Shown: positions 9,820 to 19,041 of the stretch, piece by piece
Position numbering within the stretch: position 1 is the stretch's first letter
Layout: the number at the start of each line of letters is the position of its first letter
Source: a virus
Virus record (IMG/VR): IMGVR_UViG_3300030099_002795
Coordinates: 33,856-66,597 of that record
Length of the DNA: 32,742 nucleotides
Direction: 5' to 3' (one strand)
Position numbers and translations under genes: made by a program
Notes under the pieces: generated by a model
Database searches by the model: none
The model's input: only the letters and a program-made list of their open reading frames with translations
What the model was told of the DNA's origin: nothing

Positions 9820-12800
9820 TCACCACACTTGATATGAAGCAAACCATTCTTGTGCTTCAGTAAAAGAAGGTTTCCTATGAAACACTCCAACTTCACTTAG
9901 AAATCCTGAGAAACTAATAGGTCCGGCGTTGTTTAAACCATTCCCGCCTCCGGTCACTCTACCATAGGTGGGAGTAAGACTACTAGATATTAGATAATCA
10001 GTAAAGTAGTTGTGAAAATTTAAATTTGGAACGCCACCTTGACTAGATGTTCCGTGTAATCGGACATAAGGCGCACCTAATAATGCACCACCTATGGTAT
10101 GTTGCCCAACATTTCTATTGTTAAATGAACCCCCAACGGTGTAGGGAACTGCAACTGCCGCTACTGGATGATCTGCTGTTCCTCCCAAGTAACCAGTTTG
10201 TCTAGTTTCAAATGTAGTTTGAGCATTTGGAGAGGGATTTACTGTGCCATAATGGGTATCAGCAGTAACAGTTATGTGGTCTGTAAAATCAAATATACCT
10301 GCGGTTACAACACCATCAGCCGGATTAGTTATGCCTACCGTGTTGCCTATGTAACAGAATGTTTGATTAGCAGTATTATCCCTGCCTATCATTACAAAAG
10401 TCCAACCTGTCGTATCAATACTTATACTATTAAGACCTATTCCTGGGATTCCTAAAGGCGTAAGAAGGCTTGCATCTAGCAATCCCGAACTTGTATAATG
10501 TGATAACGCAATCTGTATTTGTTGTAAATTTCCAGCAGGGGTGCTGCCGCCTATGTGCAAACCGTATGGCTTACCTACATTTGTGCCATCATCATATATT
10601 GAATGAAATACTGGTCCGGATATTTGGCCTACTGCACCTGGCTTCATAATTGCAGATATAGCCCATGAACCAGATGTCGGATCTAATGTAGTCAATTCAC
10701 CGTGTTCGCTAGTAGCAACATTACTAGCGATTCGTGAAACATGAACTGCACATGGAAAATCCCAATCTAAAACCACACTTGTTCCTTCAATTCCATTAGT
10801 AATTCCTGGACCTGATGCCATACTAGCGTTTCTAACCATTCGTAAAGGAACTCCATATATATCTTCAACCCATTCGCTAGGATTGCTGTTACTGCCTCCT
10901 TGTGAGGCTGAACTAATGGTTATGTCCTCAGTAGAAGCACCTAAACCATTAGTTAATCTTGCATAAAAATTACACCAACCTTTTGGGTTGCCATTTGTAT
11001 CTATGTAGGTTTTGTGGTGAATACCTCTTAGGGTATTGTCATTGATTGTATCTTCATTTGTAATCTCAGTAAAATCCAATACTGCTGAGGGGCGTTGCAT
11101 TTCTCCAACATTCATGAAACCTGCAAAGGGTTCTGTCAAAGAACCGGCATACAAGTGTTTGTAGAAACTTGTGTAATCATTTTTAGAGCCATCTGCTATA
11201 TCAAAAACTAATCCAGTATGACCCCCACCAAAAAACAATATTGCCTCTCTATCAATAGGAGGATATATAATTTCTATATCTATACCAACTACCTCATTAG
11301 TTCCTTGGAAAAATTGTTCTTTTAAATCATCATTGCCATCCAATGGTAATAAATTCATATATGCTTCCCCATCAGGGAATGCCCCCAAAATGAAAGGAAG
11401 GCCAAAATCAGTAAAAGTCGCAAGAATGCCGCCTACTCTTGCATATCCTTGGCTACCATCCCACCCGCTTCTTTGTAAGTATTCAAGGAATTTACTATCA
11501 ATCGTCACTCTATCCAAATTATTACCTATTACACCGTATGCAGTCCCATGAACAGTGCTTGCTTTTGTTGTGACTACATAACGCTGACCAATTCCATTAT
11601 ATTTTCTCAATGTTTCTGTTGAATCTAAATGGTGAGTAAGAGAGCCATGTGGAGAACCAGTAAAAGTTGTAATAGGAACAAATGTTTCGCCATCCGAACC
11701 TATTGGCAAAGGGGCAGGGAATGAGTTGGTTTGATAGGATCTGCTATTTGTAGCCAACAGACCTCCATAACCAAATGCTTGTATTGGGTTATATGGGTAA
11801 TAACTATTATTTTCTAACCAAACCGCAAAGTTTCTACCTGCTGCACCTGGAACTGTGCTATGAATCACTATTGTAAATCCTTTTTCACCACTTTTGGATT
11901 CAACTGCTTTACCTCTAAATGCACGTGCATATCCTAAGTGAGAACCTTCATCATCAAAAGTTGAAAAATCATCTTTTAGAAAAGTGCGAAAAGCAGAACG
12001 ACCATTGCTAAATTTCGCTTCAGGAACACCCGCCATATTTATTCTTCTAATTAATTCATCAACACACTCATCAAATGATACAGCCCCAACTGCAATATCT
12101 CTAAATGAATATCTAAAAGGCACGACATAATTTAAATTAGCCATTTCTCCTGATGGCTCATGTCTTTCACTATGACCTTTCAAGCCCAAATAATCGGTAT
12201 AACATATTATTGGTTCTTTTAATATGCGATTATTATCTGTGCCATATTCTTGAAAAATATCCCATTGTAAAATATCGATATCGTGGTCTAGCATGTAAAT
12301 AAAATTAAAATCACCTCTTAAATTATCGGAACTATTTCTTGTAACAAATTTATTTGTGTCTAACCCCAATGCAAAACTTAATTGTGTGACCAAAGCATCT
12401 CTTCTAGTCGTTAATAGCCCCCCGACTCCAAAAGCATCCATTTGACATTTTAGTGTTCCAGTATGTGCTGAAGGACCTATGTTAGTATTCTCATTTACTA
12501 TCACGCCCCCCAACTGAACAGTAGCACCTGTGAACATATAGGAAGTGGCGGTTTCAAATCCCCCTCCTAAGTTACCTCCGATGTCTAAAAGAATATCCTC
12601 TCTAGGCATTCTAATGAATGCTTGGTCTACATAAAGTCTATTCAATGTGTTATCTGCATTAACCACTCTAAAGTGTAGATATGAACAATATGTCAAATCA
12701 GGTCTAGCCGTTGGTGCTATAATCCCTTCGCCAACTATTACATGACTTTTTTGTGTATTGGTGAAATTAATGTTGGCTTCATTTACAAAAGCCTCAGCAT

Positions 12801-15360
12801 CATCAACTTGTATGTATGCCGATGGTGTGTGGAAGGCCGAAATTGGAATAGTTAAATCGTGTCCGGTTATTACAGCCTGTATGTTACCCTTGCCGACCCT
12901 TAATCCATAAGAGTTATCTGGTCTTAAATCATTATTTTTTAAATCCTTTTTGAGTTCTATGGCTGGTAAGCATTTGAAACCCCAATCAACAGCGTTTCTT
13001 GCCTCATAATGTTGCATTTGTGGCCTATTTTTAGCCGTCATAGTGCAATCCAGTGTCATACTGAATTCTTTGCCTTCAGCGTGTCTGCCATCCTCAACGC
13101 CATCTATGATTTTATACAATTCCTCAACATCAAAAAACATTGATGGGAAAAGTGGCAATTCTACTAAAGCCCTAGTAGAAGCGTAATATGTCGAGGTTTG
13201 TTTATCATTTCTAATAGATGGATTATCTGAACTGACTATTTTATCCTTCCACCCTTGAAGATATGAGTGTTCTTCAAATTGACTTATTGTATCTATTCCA
13301 CCTTGACCTAGACCCCCTAGAGTTAAAGAAACGGTAGGAGTTCCTAAATCTCCTATCTCTTTTATTGGTATAGCCTCTCCAAGATTCAAGTTACGTTGCA
13401 CTTCGGAATCTACTAAATCCATTAATTTAGAGCGACCTCTAATCATTAACTCGCCTTCACCGTTTGCCATGTCAATTTCTATCTCTTCTGCTCGACCATC
13501 TAGTAACACCATCTCAATAGAACAAATGTTAGAATTTACATCCGTATCTCTAGTTCTAAGATCGTCAAGAGCAGCAGACCTCTTTTTGTTCTTTGGCATT
13601 ATTAATAATTCATGTTCATTTTGTGTAACATTGTTATCTATAATTTCAAAGACTTGATGAGTTGCTCTTGAATAAGTGTTAGGTAGTCTTTTTTGCTCAA
13701 CTGTTCTTATGTTAGTAGTAAGTTTATGATTGGTTAAATCCTCTCCTGTATTCGTTTCTACTGTAAATAAGTGATTTGAAGAATTGTTTGATTGGTCTAC
13801 TAAAACTGTGTTATCAACTCTTTTTGGCCTACCATATCCTTTGATACTATCCTTGACTGACACTACACAATCGCTTACATCTATGTATGGTGTGGGATAT
13901 TCGCCTCCGTTGTTATTCTTCATAACATTAGATACGATTGGCCTTTTGAAGTCCTTTGTGGGAACATTTACTATGCCTCCTGGTGATGTAATTTTTATAT
14001 CAAATAAAGATTCATCAAGTGGGGGGCCAGTAATTAACGGTGCTAATTGTGTTAATGCCTCGGCAATGGTGACGATAGAACCTTGAAAATCTATAATTTG
14101 ACTAAAACAAGGAACGGTTTTTTTTACTACTAAATAACCATTATGACCACTAATATGTCGTCTAAGCATATCTGTATTTTGTTGAAAAGTGCCTTCTTCA
14201 ATATCAGTTCCGGCAACAACTTGTCCTGTTAAATCAATTGCATCATAGTGTATTTGCATCTCTTTAATTCCTAACTGTAACCATAACGCATTAGAAAATT
14301 GTAACTTTGCTATATAAGCATCTTTTACAGGGGTTAAATGATTGATATATACATCGTTTGTTGGATTATCATTATGCAATTCTGCGGTATGATTTATATC
14401 TAAATTCTTAATACAAAATGGCCTTATATCATCTACACCAATAGCCACTAACTGGTCGAAAACAGATGATGACAATATATTATTTGCAGATATTGGTGCT
14501 TTGACACTGGCTGCACCCGAATTGAAAATAAAACGATGTTTCCATGTGCGAGGATCGGATGGGTCTGCTTTACTGGTAGACACAAATGAGTAATTTTGTA
14601 GACTGTTTATTTCTCCTTGATACACCGTTTCAGTGATTAGCATTGGGTCATTTTGTTGTATATTCGCTTTTAGCGATAACTCGTCTGTCTTTATCGTGAA
14701 CTCATCTACAACACCTTGGACTGTTTGTTTTACCGTTTGAGAATCTATTTGTAATCTTGCAGTTATGAAATCACTGTCTACTAAATTGTATGCAGTTAAA
14801 CCAGACATACCTGCAAAGTTATTTGAAGAACTTGTTTGAAGCACACCGCCTATACCTGAAAGCCCTCCCCCCCCTCTTTGTTGTTGTTGTTGGCCTGTCG
14901 GCACAAACGCTTGCCCTGCCGCAGCATCTTGAAGAGAACCCGTAGTCAAACCAAAAGCAATTTCTATATTAGCAAGGCTATAATCAATAGGGCTTTGCCC
15001 ATGATTGCCATTCCACCAAGTCATATCAAAGGTAGAACCAGTTGAAGCATATAGAGCCTCCATAACAGGGTCAGGGAATGAGAATGCAGACTTGTAAGCC
15101 CCCCTGCTAATTAATTGCTCTATATCTGGTGTTGGCATTCCAATATCTTGATACAAATATTGAGCAATTGCACCTATACAATTTCCTATATCTACCAATG
15201 AGTTAGTAGTGTGTGGATAGGCAGATGATACTAGAGCCGCCCAATCAAGCGGAGTTGGATTGTTATTCCTTCTTAGGAACAATAAGTCTAGCATTCCTCT
15301 AATAGCGTTGAAACTAGGGGCATCACTACTTAAGTCCGAATATGTTATGAAATTGCCCAC
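9820..15360 (-). CDS. giant tail-tip protein with C-terminal LamG-like domain
   Basis: This is an 1846-residue protein. The start is GTG 15360, with GGAGG about 8 nt upstream. The first 150 residues look helical and globular (MLDLLFLRR, IGNCIGAIAQYLYQ). They are followed by a low-complexity hinge at about 152-172 (Q5, then a Gly run from a G8 tract). The long middle part is beta-rich. From about residue 1570 to the C-terminus there is a second lectin-like segment (GSWAISAIMKPGAVGQ, GWTFVMIGRDN, FSGFLSEVGVFHRKPSFTEA), which matches the end of LamG-type jelly rolls. It is preceded by a stretch with aspartate-rich turns and many Asn residues. The gene abuts its neighbours by 1-6 bases, so it belongs to the tail-tip operon. 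It is probably a structural baseplate or fibre protein; no enzymatic motif is seen. Confidence 0.6.
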   Translation of the reverse strand: MGNFITYSDLSSDAPSFNAIRGMLDLLFLRRNNNPTPLDWAALVSSAYPHTTNSLVDIGNCIGAIAQYLYQDIGMPTPDIEQLISRGAYKSAFSFPDPVMEALYASTGSTFDMTWWNGNHGQSPIDYSLANIEIAFGLTTGSLQDAAAGQAFVPTGQQQQQRGGGGLSGIGGVLQTSSSNNFAGMSGLTAYNLVDSDFITARLQIDSQTVKQTVQGVVDEFTIKTDELSLKANIQQNDPMLITETVYQGEINSLQNYSFVSTSKADPSDPRTWKHRFIFNSGAASVKAPISANNILSSSVFDQLVAIGVDDIRPFCIKNLDINHTAELHNDNPTNDVYINHLTPVKDAYIAKLQFSNALWLQLGIKEMQIHYDAIDLTGQVVAGTDIEEGTFQQNTDMLRRHISGHNGYLVVKKTVPCFSQIIDFQGSIVTIAEALTQLAPLITGPPLDESLFDIKITSPGGIVNVPTKDFKRPIVSNVMKNNNGGEYPTPYIDVSDCVVSVKDSIKGYGRPKRVDNTVLVDQSNNSSNHLFTVETNTGEDLTNHKLTTNIRTVEQKRLPNTYSRATHQVFEIIDNNVTQNEHELLIMPKNKKRSAALDDLRTRDTDVNSNICSIEMVLLDGRAEEIEIDMANGEGELMIRGRSKLMDLVDSEVQRNLNLGEAIPIKEIGDLGTPTVSLTLGGLGQGGIDTISQFEEHSYLQGWKDKIVSSDNPSIRNDKQTSTYYASTRALVELPLFPSMFFDVEELYKIIDGVEDGRHAEGKEFSMTLDCTMTAKNRPQMQHYEARNAVDWGFKCLPAIELKKDLKNNDLRPDNSYGLRVGKGNIQAVITGHDLTIPISAFHTPSAYIQVDDAEAFVNEANINFTNTQKSHVIVGEGIIAPTARPDLTYCSYLHFRVVNADNTLNRLYVDQAFIRMPREDILLDIGGNLGGGFETATSYMFTGATVQLGGVIVNENTNIGPSAHTGTLKCQMDAFGVGGLLTTRRDALVTQLSFALGLDTNKFVTRNSSDNLRGDFNFIYMLDHDIDILQWDIFQEYGTDNNRILKEPIICYTDYLGLKGHSERHEPSGEMANLNYVVPFRYSFRDIAVGAVSFDECVDELIRRINMAGVPEAKFSNGRSAFRTFLKDDFSTFDDEGSHLGYARAFRGKAVESKSGEKGFTIVIHSTVPGAAGRNFAVWLENNSYYPYNPIQAFGYGGLLATNSRSYQTNSFPAPLPIGSDGETFVPITTFTGSPHGSLTHHLDSTETLRKYNGIGQRYVVTTKASTVHGTAYGVIGNNLDRVTIDSKFLEYLQRSGWDGSQGYARVGGILATFTDFGLPFILGAFPDGEAYMNLLPLDGNDDLKEQFFQGTNEVVGIDIEIIYPPIDREAILFFGGGHTGLVFDIADGSKNDYTSFYKHLYAGSLTEPFAGFMNVGEMQRPSAVLDFTEITNEDTINDNTLRGIHHKTYIDTNGNPKGWCNFYARLTNGLGASTEDITISSASQGGSNSNPSEWVEDIYGVPLRMVRNASMASGPGITNGIEGTSVVLDWDFPCAVHVSRIASNVATSEHGELTTLDPTSGSWAISAIMKPGAVGQISGPVFHSIYDDGTNVGKPYGLHIGGSTPAGNLQQIQIALSHYTSSGLLDASLLTPLGIPGIGLNSISIDTTGWTFVMIGRDNTANQTFCYIGNTVGITNPADGVVTAGIFDFTDHITVTADTHYGTVNPSPNAQTTFETRQTGYLGGTADHPVAAVAVPYTVGGSFNNRNVGQHTIGGALLGAPYVRLHGTSSQGGVPNLNFHNYFTDYLISSSLTPTYGRVTGGGNGLNNAGPISFSGFLSEVGVFHRKPSFTEAQEWFASYQVW

Positions 15361-15361
15361 C

Positions 15362-17773
15362 TTATACCCCTCCGTATTTATCGTAAAAGTAGCCGTTCAA
15401 CATAGCAAGTGAACCATCACTATCCTGAACACTACGATTGTAATATAAAATTTCAGCAATCTCGGTATTTTGTGTCCCCAATCCTCCAGTTCCATCGGGA
15501 GTGGCAACTTTAGTCGTAGGATTTACGCTACCAACTCTACCCAAAATGCCCCACAAATCTCCGTTGAAATTTGGAGTTTGACCAGTATATGCTGATAAAC
15601 CGTTTCCACATAAAGTTCCACGCCAATAAATTAGCAAATTACCATTGTTAAATGATAAAACCAATAGACCACCTTCATTTTGTAAAGTCGAACCTATATG
15701 ATTGATATTAGTAGCAAGTGTTTCTTTTATCAAAGTGTAACTATTTGCAGAACTTATCGTCACTTCCCAAGCACCTGGCGGTGAACCTCCGCTAAACATA
15801 GAATTCACAAGAGTCACAAACCCTGAAGGATCCCATCCACTCTTTATCATAAATGCAAATGTATGCGCTTGATTGGAAACCAAAGGCGGTTGAAAGGCAA
15901 GGGACTCAGCATCAGTCGTCGCCATATTTGCCCACCCTCCGGTTGCGCTAGTTAGTTTTACTGATGGCTGAGAGTTAAAACTAGGACTTGCAGATTGATA
16001 TTGCCATGTTCCACCCATTGAGTATAAACTAAATTTATTGCCTGAATTATCTGGCAAATGTGTAACGGTGTCTCCATCTGCAACCCCAGTGAGTGAATTT
16101 GCTGAAATCCACATATAGAGGTTAGACATAAAGGGCGGGTCTATATCAGGAACATCACTTGTTTTGGGGGCAGTTCCAAGGTTTTGATTAATTCTACTTT
16201 GTGAAGATACAAAATAAGCAAAGTTTTGATTCCCACTTTTGTCAGCAAATTTTTGACCTTGAGTGAACAACGCTCTAGTGAAAGCATCTTTTGGTCTTGT
16301 AACTTGATTTGCTACCGCTACTGATGTATTTTCATTACCATCATCTATAATTAAATCAGCATTACCTAATGTAAGCCATACTGGTGTCCCGTCAATATGG
16401 TCAAATAAGAATCCTTGACCTTTTGGATGATTTTCAATCGTAGCGGCTGTTGTAGTATCGTTAGTGAGAATAACAGACTGACAACTAACTCTATCATTGG
16501 CAAAATCTATACTTTGAAGTCTAATTCTTTCTATTGGATTTGTCATTGGATCTAGGCTTCCAACATTAGAAAGGGCTTCGGTCATTAGACTTCTAACTTT
16601 TATCAATGCACCCCCCGAAGTTCGATGCGAACCCGTCAAAGGGTTAGTTCCCGATTGATTTACTACTGCATTGATAGAAGAGTGTTTTACTTGATTTGTT
16701 GTAACATAGTCTAAACTACCCTGCCCGTCATTCAAAGTGTATGCGTTTAAATTTAAAACCGAGTTATACCAAGATTGTTTTCTAATGTCATTTATCTCTA
16801 TACCAGTTGCATAAGAGGCTAACTTTTCTAAAGCAGTAAAAGAATCCGTTACACCGGACTTTTGGGGCAAATCATAGATTCTAAAGAAACCTGTATCTCC
16901 TATATTGTGAAAATCATAACATATCATCACCAACGGTATATCTAATTGAGGGTCGAAATCTACACTTGCCTCTTTACCTTGAGTCGGGACTGCCTCATTT
17001 TTGTTATTGAAGAAATGTATTTGAGGTATGTCTATATCATCATTGAAATCCCACAATCCAACAGTGGTATCTTTGTTTGAAAGAGGTTGTATTAGTGGCT
17101 CTATGATTCCCCTAGACACTCTTACCGAATCTATGATACCTCTAAATTCACCTCCTTTGCCACCAATATACAAATCCGATGACACGTTATCTAATACCTG
17201 TTCTTCAACCAAATTTAAGGTTGCTACTAAGTTCGTATTAACAAATATCTTCATTTCATCTCCAGTAAATTGAGCGCATATATACATAATGGGTTGCTCG
17301 TATTGATTTAATTCATTGACAAAAACCTCTCCGCCTTGATAAAAAGTATTTTGCGTTTGAGGCAAGTTTGTTATTGATGCAATATTATATTGAGTGCTAC
17401 AAGTAAATGATTTTCCAACACAACTTATTGTGAATTCTATATTTCTATAATGGTTATTCTCTAATATTTTAATGAATGGATCGCCAACCTTCAAAGAAAA
17501 GCATCCATCTTTACTCAAGACTATACCCCCATATTCAGGAATAACAAAAGCCTCTATTGTAAAAGGCCCCATGATTCTGTTTAAGGGGTTTGTCTCAGTA
17601 GGTAAGTGTAACCTGCCTATTTTTGTAGCGTTACTAAGCCTATTTGGTATATTGCCGCTATATTGTGGCCTCAGTAAATTTACTCCACTCTCTTTGAATT
17701 GGCCTGTGGGGACTACCACGCCATCTGTAAAACCGTTGAAGCGTATCGCTTTATTGCGTTTTTTGTAAGCCAT
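15362..17773 (-). CDS. tail-tip protein with two lectin-like (LamG) segments
   Basis: This is an 803-residue protein starting at ATG 17773; the upstream GGGG-TTGTGAT gives only a weak ribosome binding site. Residues about 60-230 form a LamG/concanavalin-like unit: FTIEAFVIPEYGG, then MKIFVNTNLVATLNL, LYIGGKGGEFRGIIDSVRVS. A second unit covers about 550-803: LYMWISANSLTG, HLPDNSGNKFS, TFAFMIKSG, and the closing IAEILYYNRSVQDSDG. The latter closely resembles the LamG-like insert of the 2568-residue protein (YDRVLSNAELEQ), so the three large proteins seem to share a recurring lectin module. The part between the units (about 240-540) is unrecognised. The likely role is carbohydrate binding at the tail tip, inferred from the fold only. 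Confidence 0.6.
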   Translation of the reverse strand: MAYKKRNKAIRFNGFTDGVVVPTGQFKESGVNLLRPQYSGNIPNRLSNATKIGRLHLPTETNPLNRIMGPFTIEAFVIPEYGGIVLSKDGCFSLKVGDPFIKILENNHYRNIEFTISCVGKSFTCSTQYNIASITNLPQTQNTFYQGGEVFVNELNQYEQPIMYICAQFTGDEMKIFVNTNLVATLNLVEEQVLDNVSSDLYIGGKGGEFRGIIDSVRVSRGIIEPLIQPLSNKDTTVGLWDFNDDIDIPQIHFFNNKNEAVPTQGKEASVDFDPQLDIPLVMICYDFHNIGDTGFFRIYDLPQKSGVTDSFTALEKLASYATGIEINDIRKQSWYNSVLNLNAYTLNDGQGSLDYVTTNQVKHSSINAVVNQSGTNPLTGSHRTSGGALIKVRSLMTEALSNVGSLDPMTNPIERIRLQSIDFANDRVSCQSVILTNDTTTAATIENHPKGQGFLFDHIDGTPVWLTLGNADLIIDDGNENTSVAVANQVTRPKDAFTRALFTQGQKFADKSGNQNFAYFVSSQSRINQNLGTAPKTSDVPDIDPPFMSNLYMWISANSLTGVADGDTVTHLPDNSGNKFSLYSMGGTWQYQSASPSFNSQPSVKLTSATGGWANMATTDAESLAFQPPLVSNQAHTFAFMIKSGWDPSGFVTLVNSMFSGGSPPGAWEVTISSANSYTLIKETLATNINHIGSTLQNEGGLLVLSFNNGNLLIYWRGTLCGNGLSAYTGQTPNFNGDLWGILGRVGSVNPTTKVATPDGTGGLGTQNTEIAEILYYNRSVQDSDGSLAMLNGYFYDKYGGV

Positions 17774-17774
17774 A

Positions 17775-19040
17775 TCACAACCCCACTAATTGTTCAACTG
17801 GTGCTAATGATATTTGGTAAGTCCATACAGAATCACCGGCTTCATAACCAGGGTCAAAACTTTGAACAACACATGGTATTGCGACTCCTTGACGTAAAAA
17901 CGGGTTTGGCCTTACAACATTATCATTTACAGTTTCACTTGGGTCAAAAGGCTCATTGTTAGAAATTGCCGAATGGTCTGTTCCAGGTCCGGCAGGGATT
18001 AAGAATTGTCTTAACTCTCTATTGCCCGAAGTGGATGTTATTAGTGATTCATAAGGTATTCTCACTCCAACTATCATCTTTCTTACGGATTTAGCACTAT
18101 CTATGTTCAAAAACTGTGCAGAATCAAATGAGGCAATTGAGTCTGGTAAATCAATTAGACTACCTGTTAAAACCTGTGGGCTAATCAAAGCCCCACCTAC
18201 ACTTGGATTTGTAATTGAATTCAACAAATCTTGTAATTTATCTCCCCTTGTTAGTTGAACGCCATTTGCCCCGTTAGTCATGTTTGTTACAAAGAATCGG
18301 CTTGACCAGTTTGCTAATGTTCCACTTGTGTATTTTCTTACATTTACAATACTGTTACCATCATTGCCAGTAGCGATATTTTTTATTTTTATCATTTCAT
18401 CATTAAAACCCGTTGATTGATTGTCGCCAGTTTGTGATACTTGAGATAAAACAGCAGCCTGTCCTATGGATTGTGTTACTGTGATAAGATTCGCTAAGGG
18501 AACAGGCACTCCATTTACACTGGTTATACCAGTTGCTAAAGAAGCCACAATAGAATTACTCAATGTGCTAGTATCTGTTGTTCCGGCAATATTACATAGA
18601 ACCCTAGTAGTTGAAACACTAGAAACTGCGTATGTAGGTGCTACTCCGTTGTAAAGTAATAACTCCGTTGCCTCTTGTAAGTTGGCATCAATTTGTCCTT
18701 TGACTTTGAAAACAATTGCTACACCATCTAACTCCGTCAAAACCTCATTCCATGATGATACTTCAAGAGATGAGTGCCATGAGCCTGAGCCTGATGAACT
18801 TACCGCATGAGATAAATCTAAAGAAAATGACGCACCATTACTGCCGGTTGCCGTTTCATCATCAGTTAGTATTCCATCTATTGTTATGCCCACTTGAGGT
18901 TGATTAAGATCTAAAGCAGCCCTTGTCGCTAACAATGGGATAGGATGAACCAACACATTACGTTGAACTGATATTTGGATGTTGCTTGCTTCTAATTCTA
19001 TTACAGAACTATCTCTTTTTATCAATTGAATCATCGGCAT
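17775..19040 (-). CDS. putative distal tail / baseplate protein after tape measure
   Basis: This is a 421-residue protein. ATG 19040 lies 5 nt after a clear GGTGAT. It follows the tape-measure gene directly, where siphovirus distal-tail (Dit) or tail-tip baseplate proteins are normally found. The N-terminus (IQLIKRDSSVIELEASNIQI, then PQVGITIDG) looks like a beta-barrel edge. Residues about 80-300 are Ser/Thr/Gly/Val-rich. The C-terminus contains VRIPYESLI, FLRQGVAIPCVVQSFDPGYEAGDSVWTYQISL, a beta-rich end that would suit a ring-forming tail protein. I assign the role by position; I see no diagnostic motif. It could also be a tail-tip adaptor. Confidence 0.45.
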   Translation of the reverse strand: MPMIQLIKRDSSVIELEASNIQISVQRNVLVHPIPLLATRAALDLNQPQVGITIDGILTDDETATGSNGASFSLDLSHAVSSSGSGSWHSSLEVSSWNEVLTELDGVAIVFKVKGQIDANLQEATELLLYNGVAPTYAVSSVSTTRVLCNIAGTTDTSTLSNSIVASLATGITSVNGVPVPLANLITVTQSIGQAAVLSQVSQTGDNQSTGFNDEMIKIKNIATGNDGNSIVNVRKYTSGTLANWSSRFFVTNMTNGANGVQLTRGDKLQDLLNSITNPSVGGALISPQVLTGSLIDLPDSIASFDSAQFLNIDSAKSVRKMIVGVRIPYESLITSTSGNRELRQFLIPAGPGTDHSAISNNEPFDPSETVNDNVVRPNPFLRQGVAIPCVVQSFDPGYEAGDSVWTYQISLAPVEQLVGL

Positions 19041-19041
19041 A

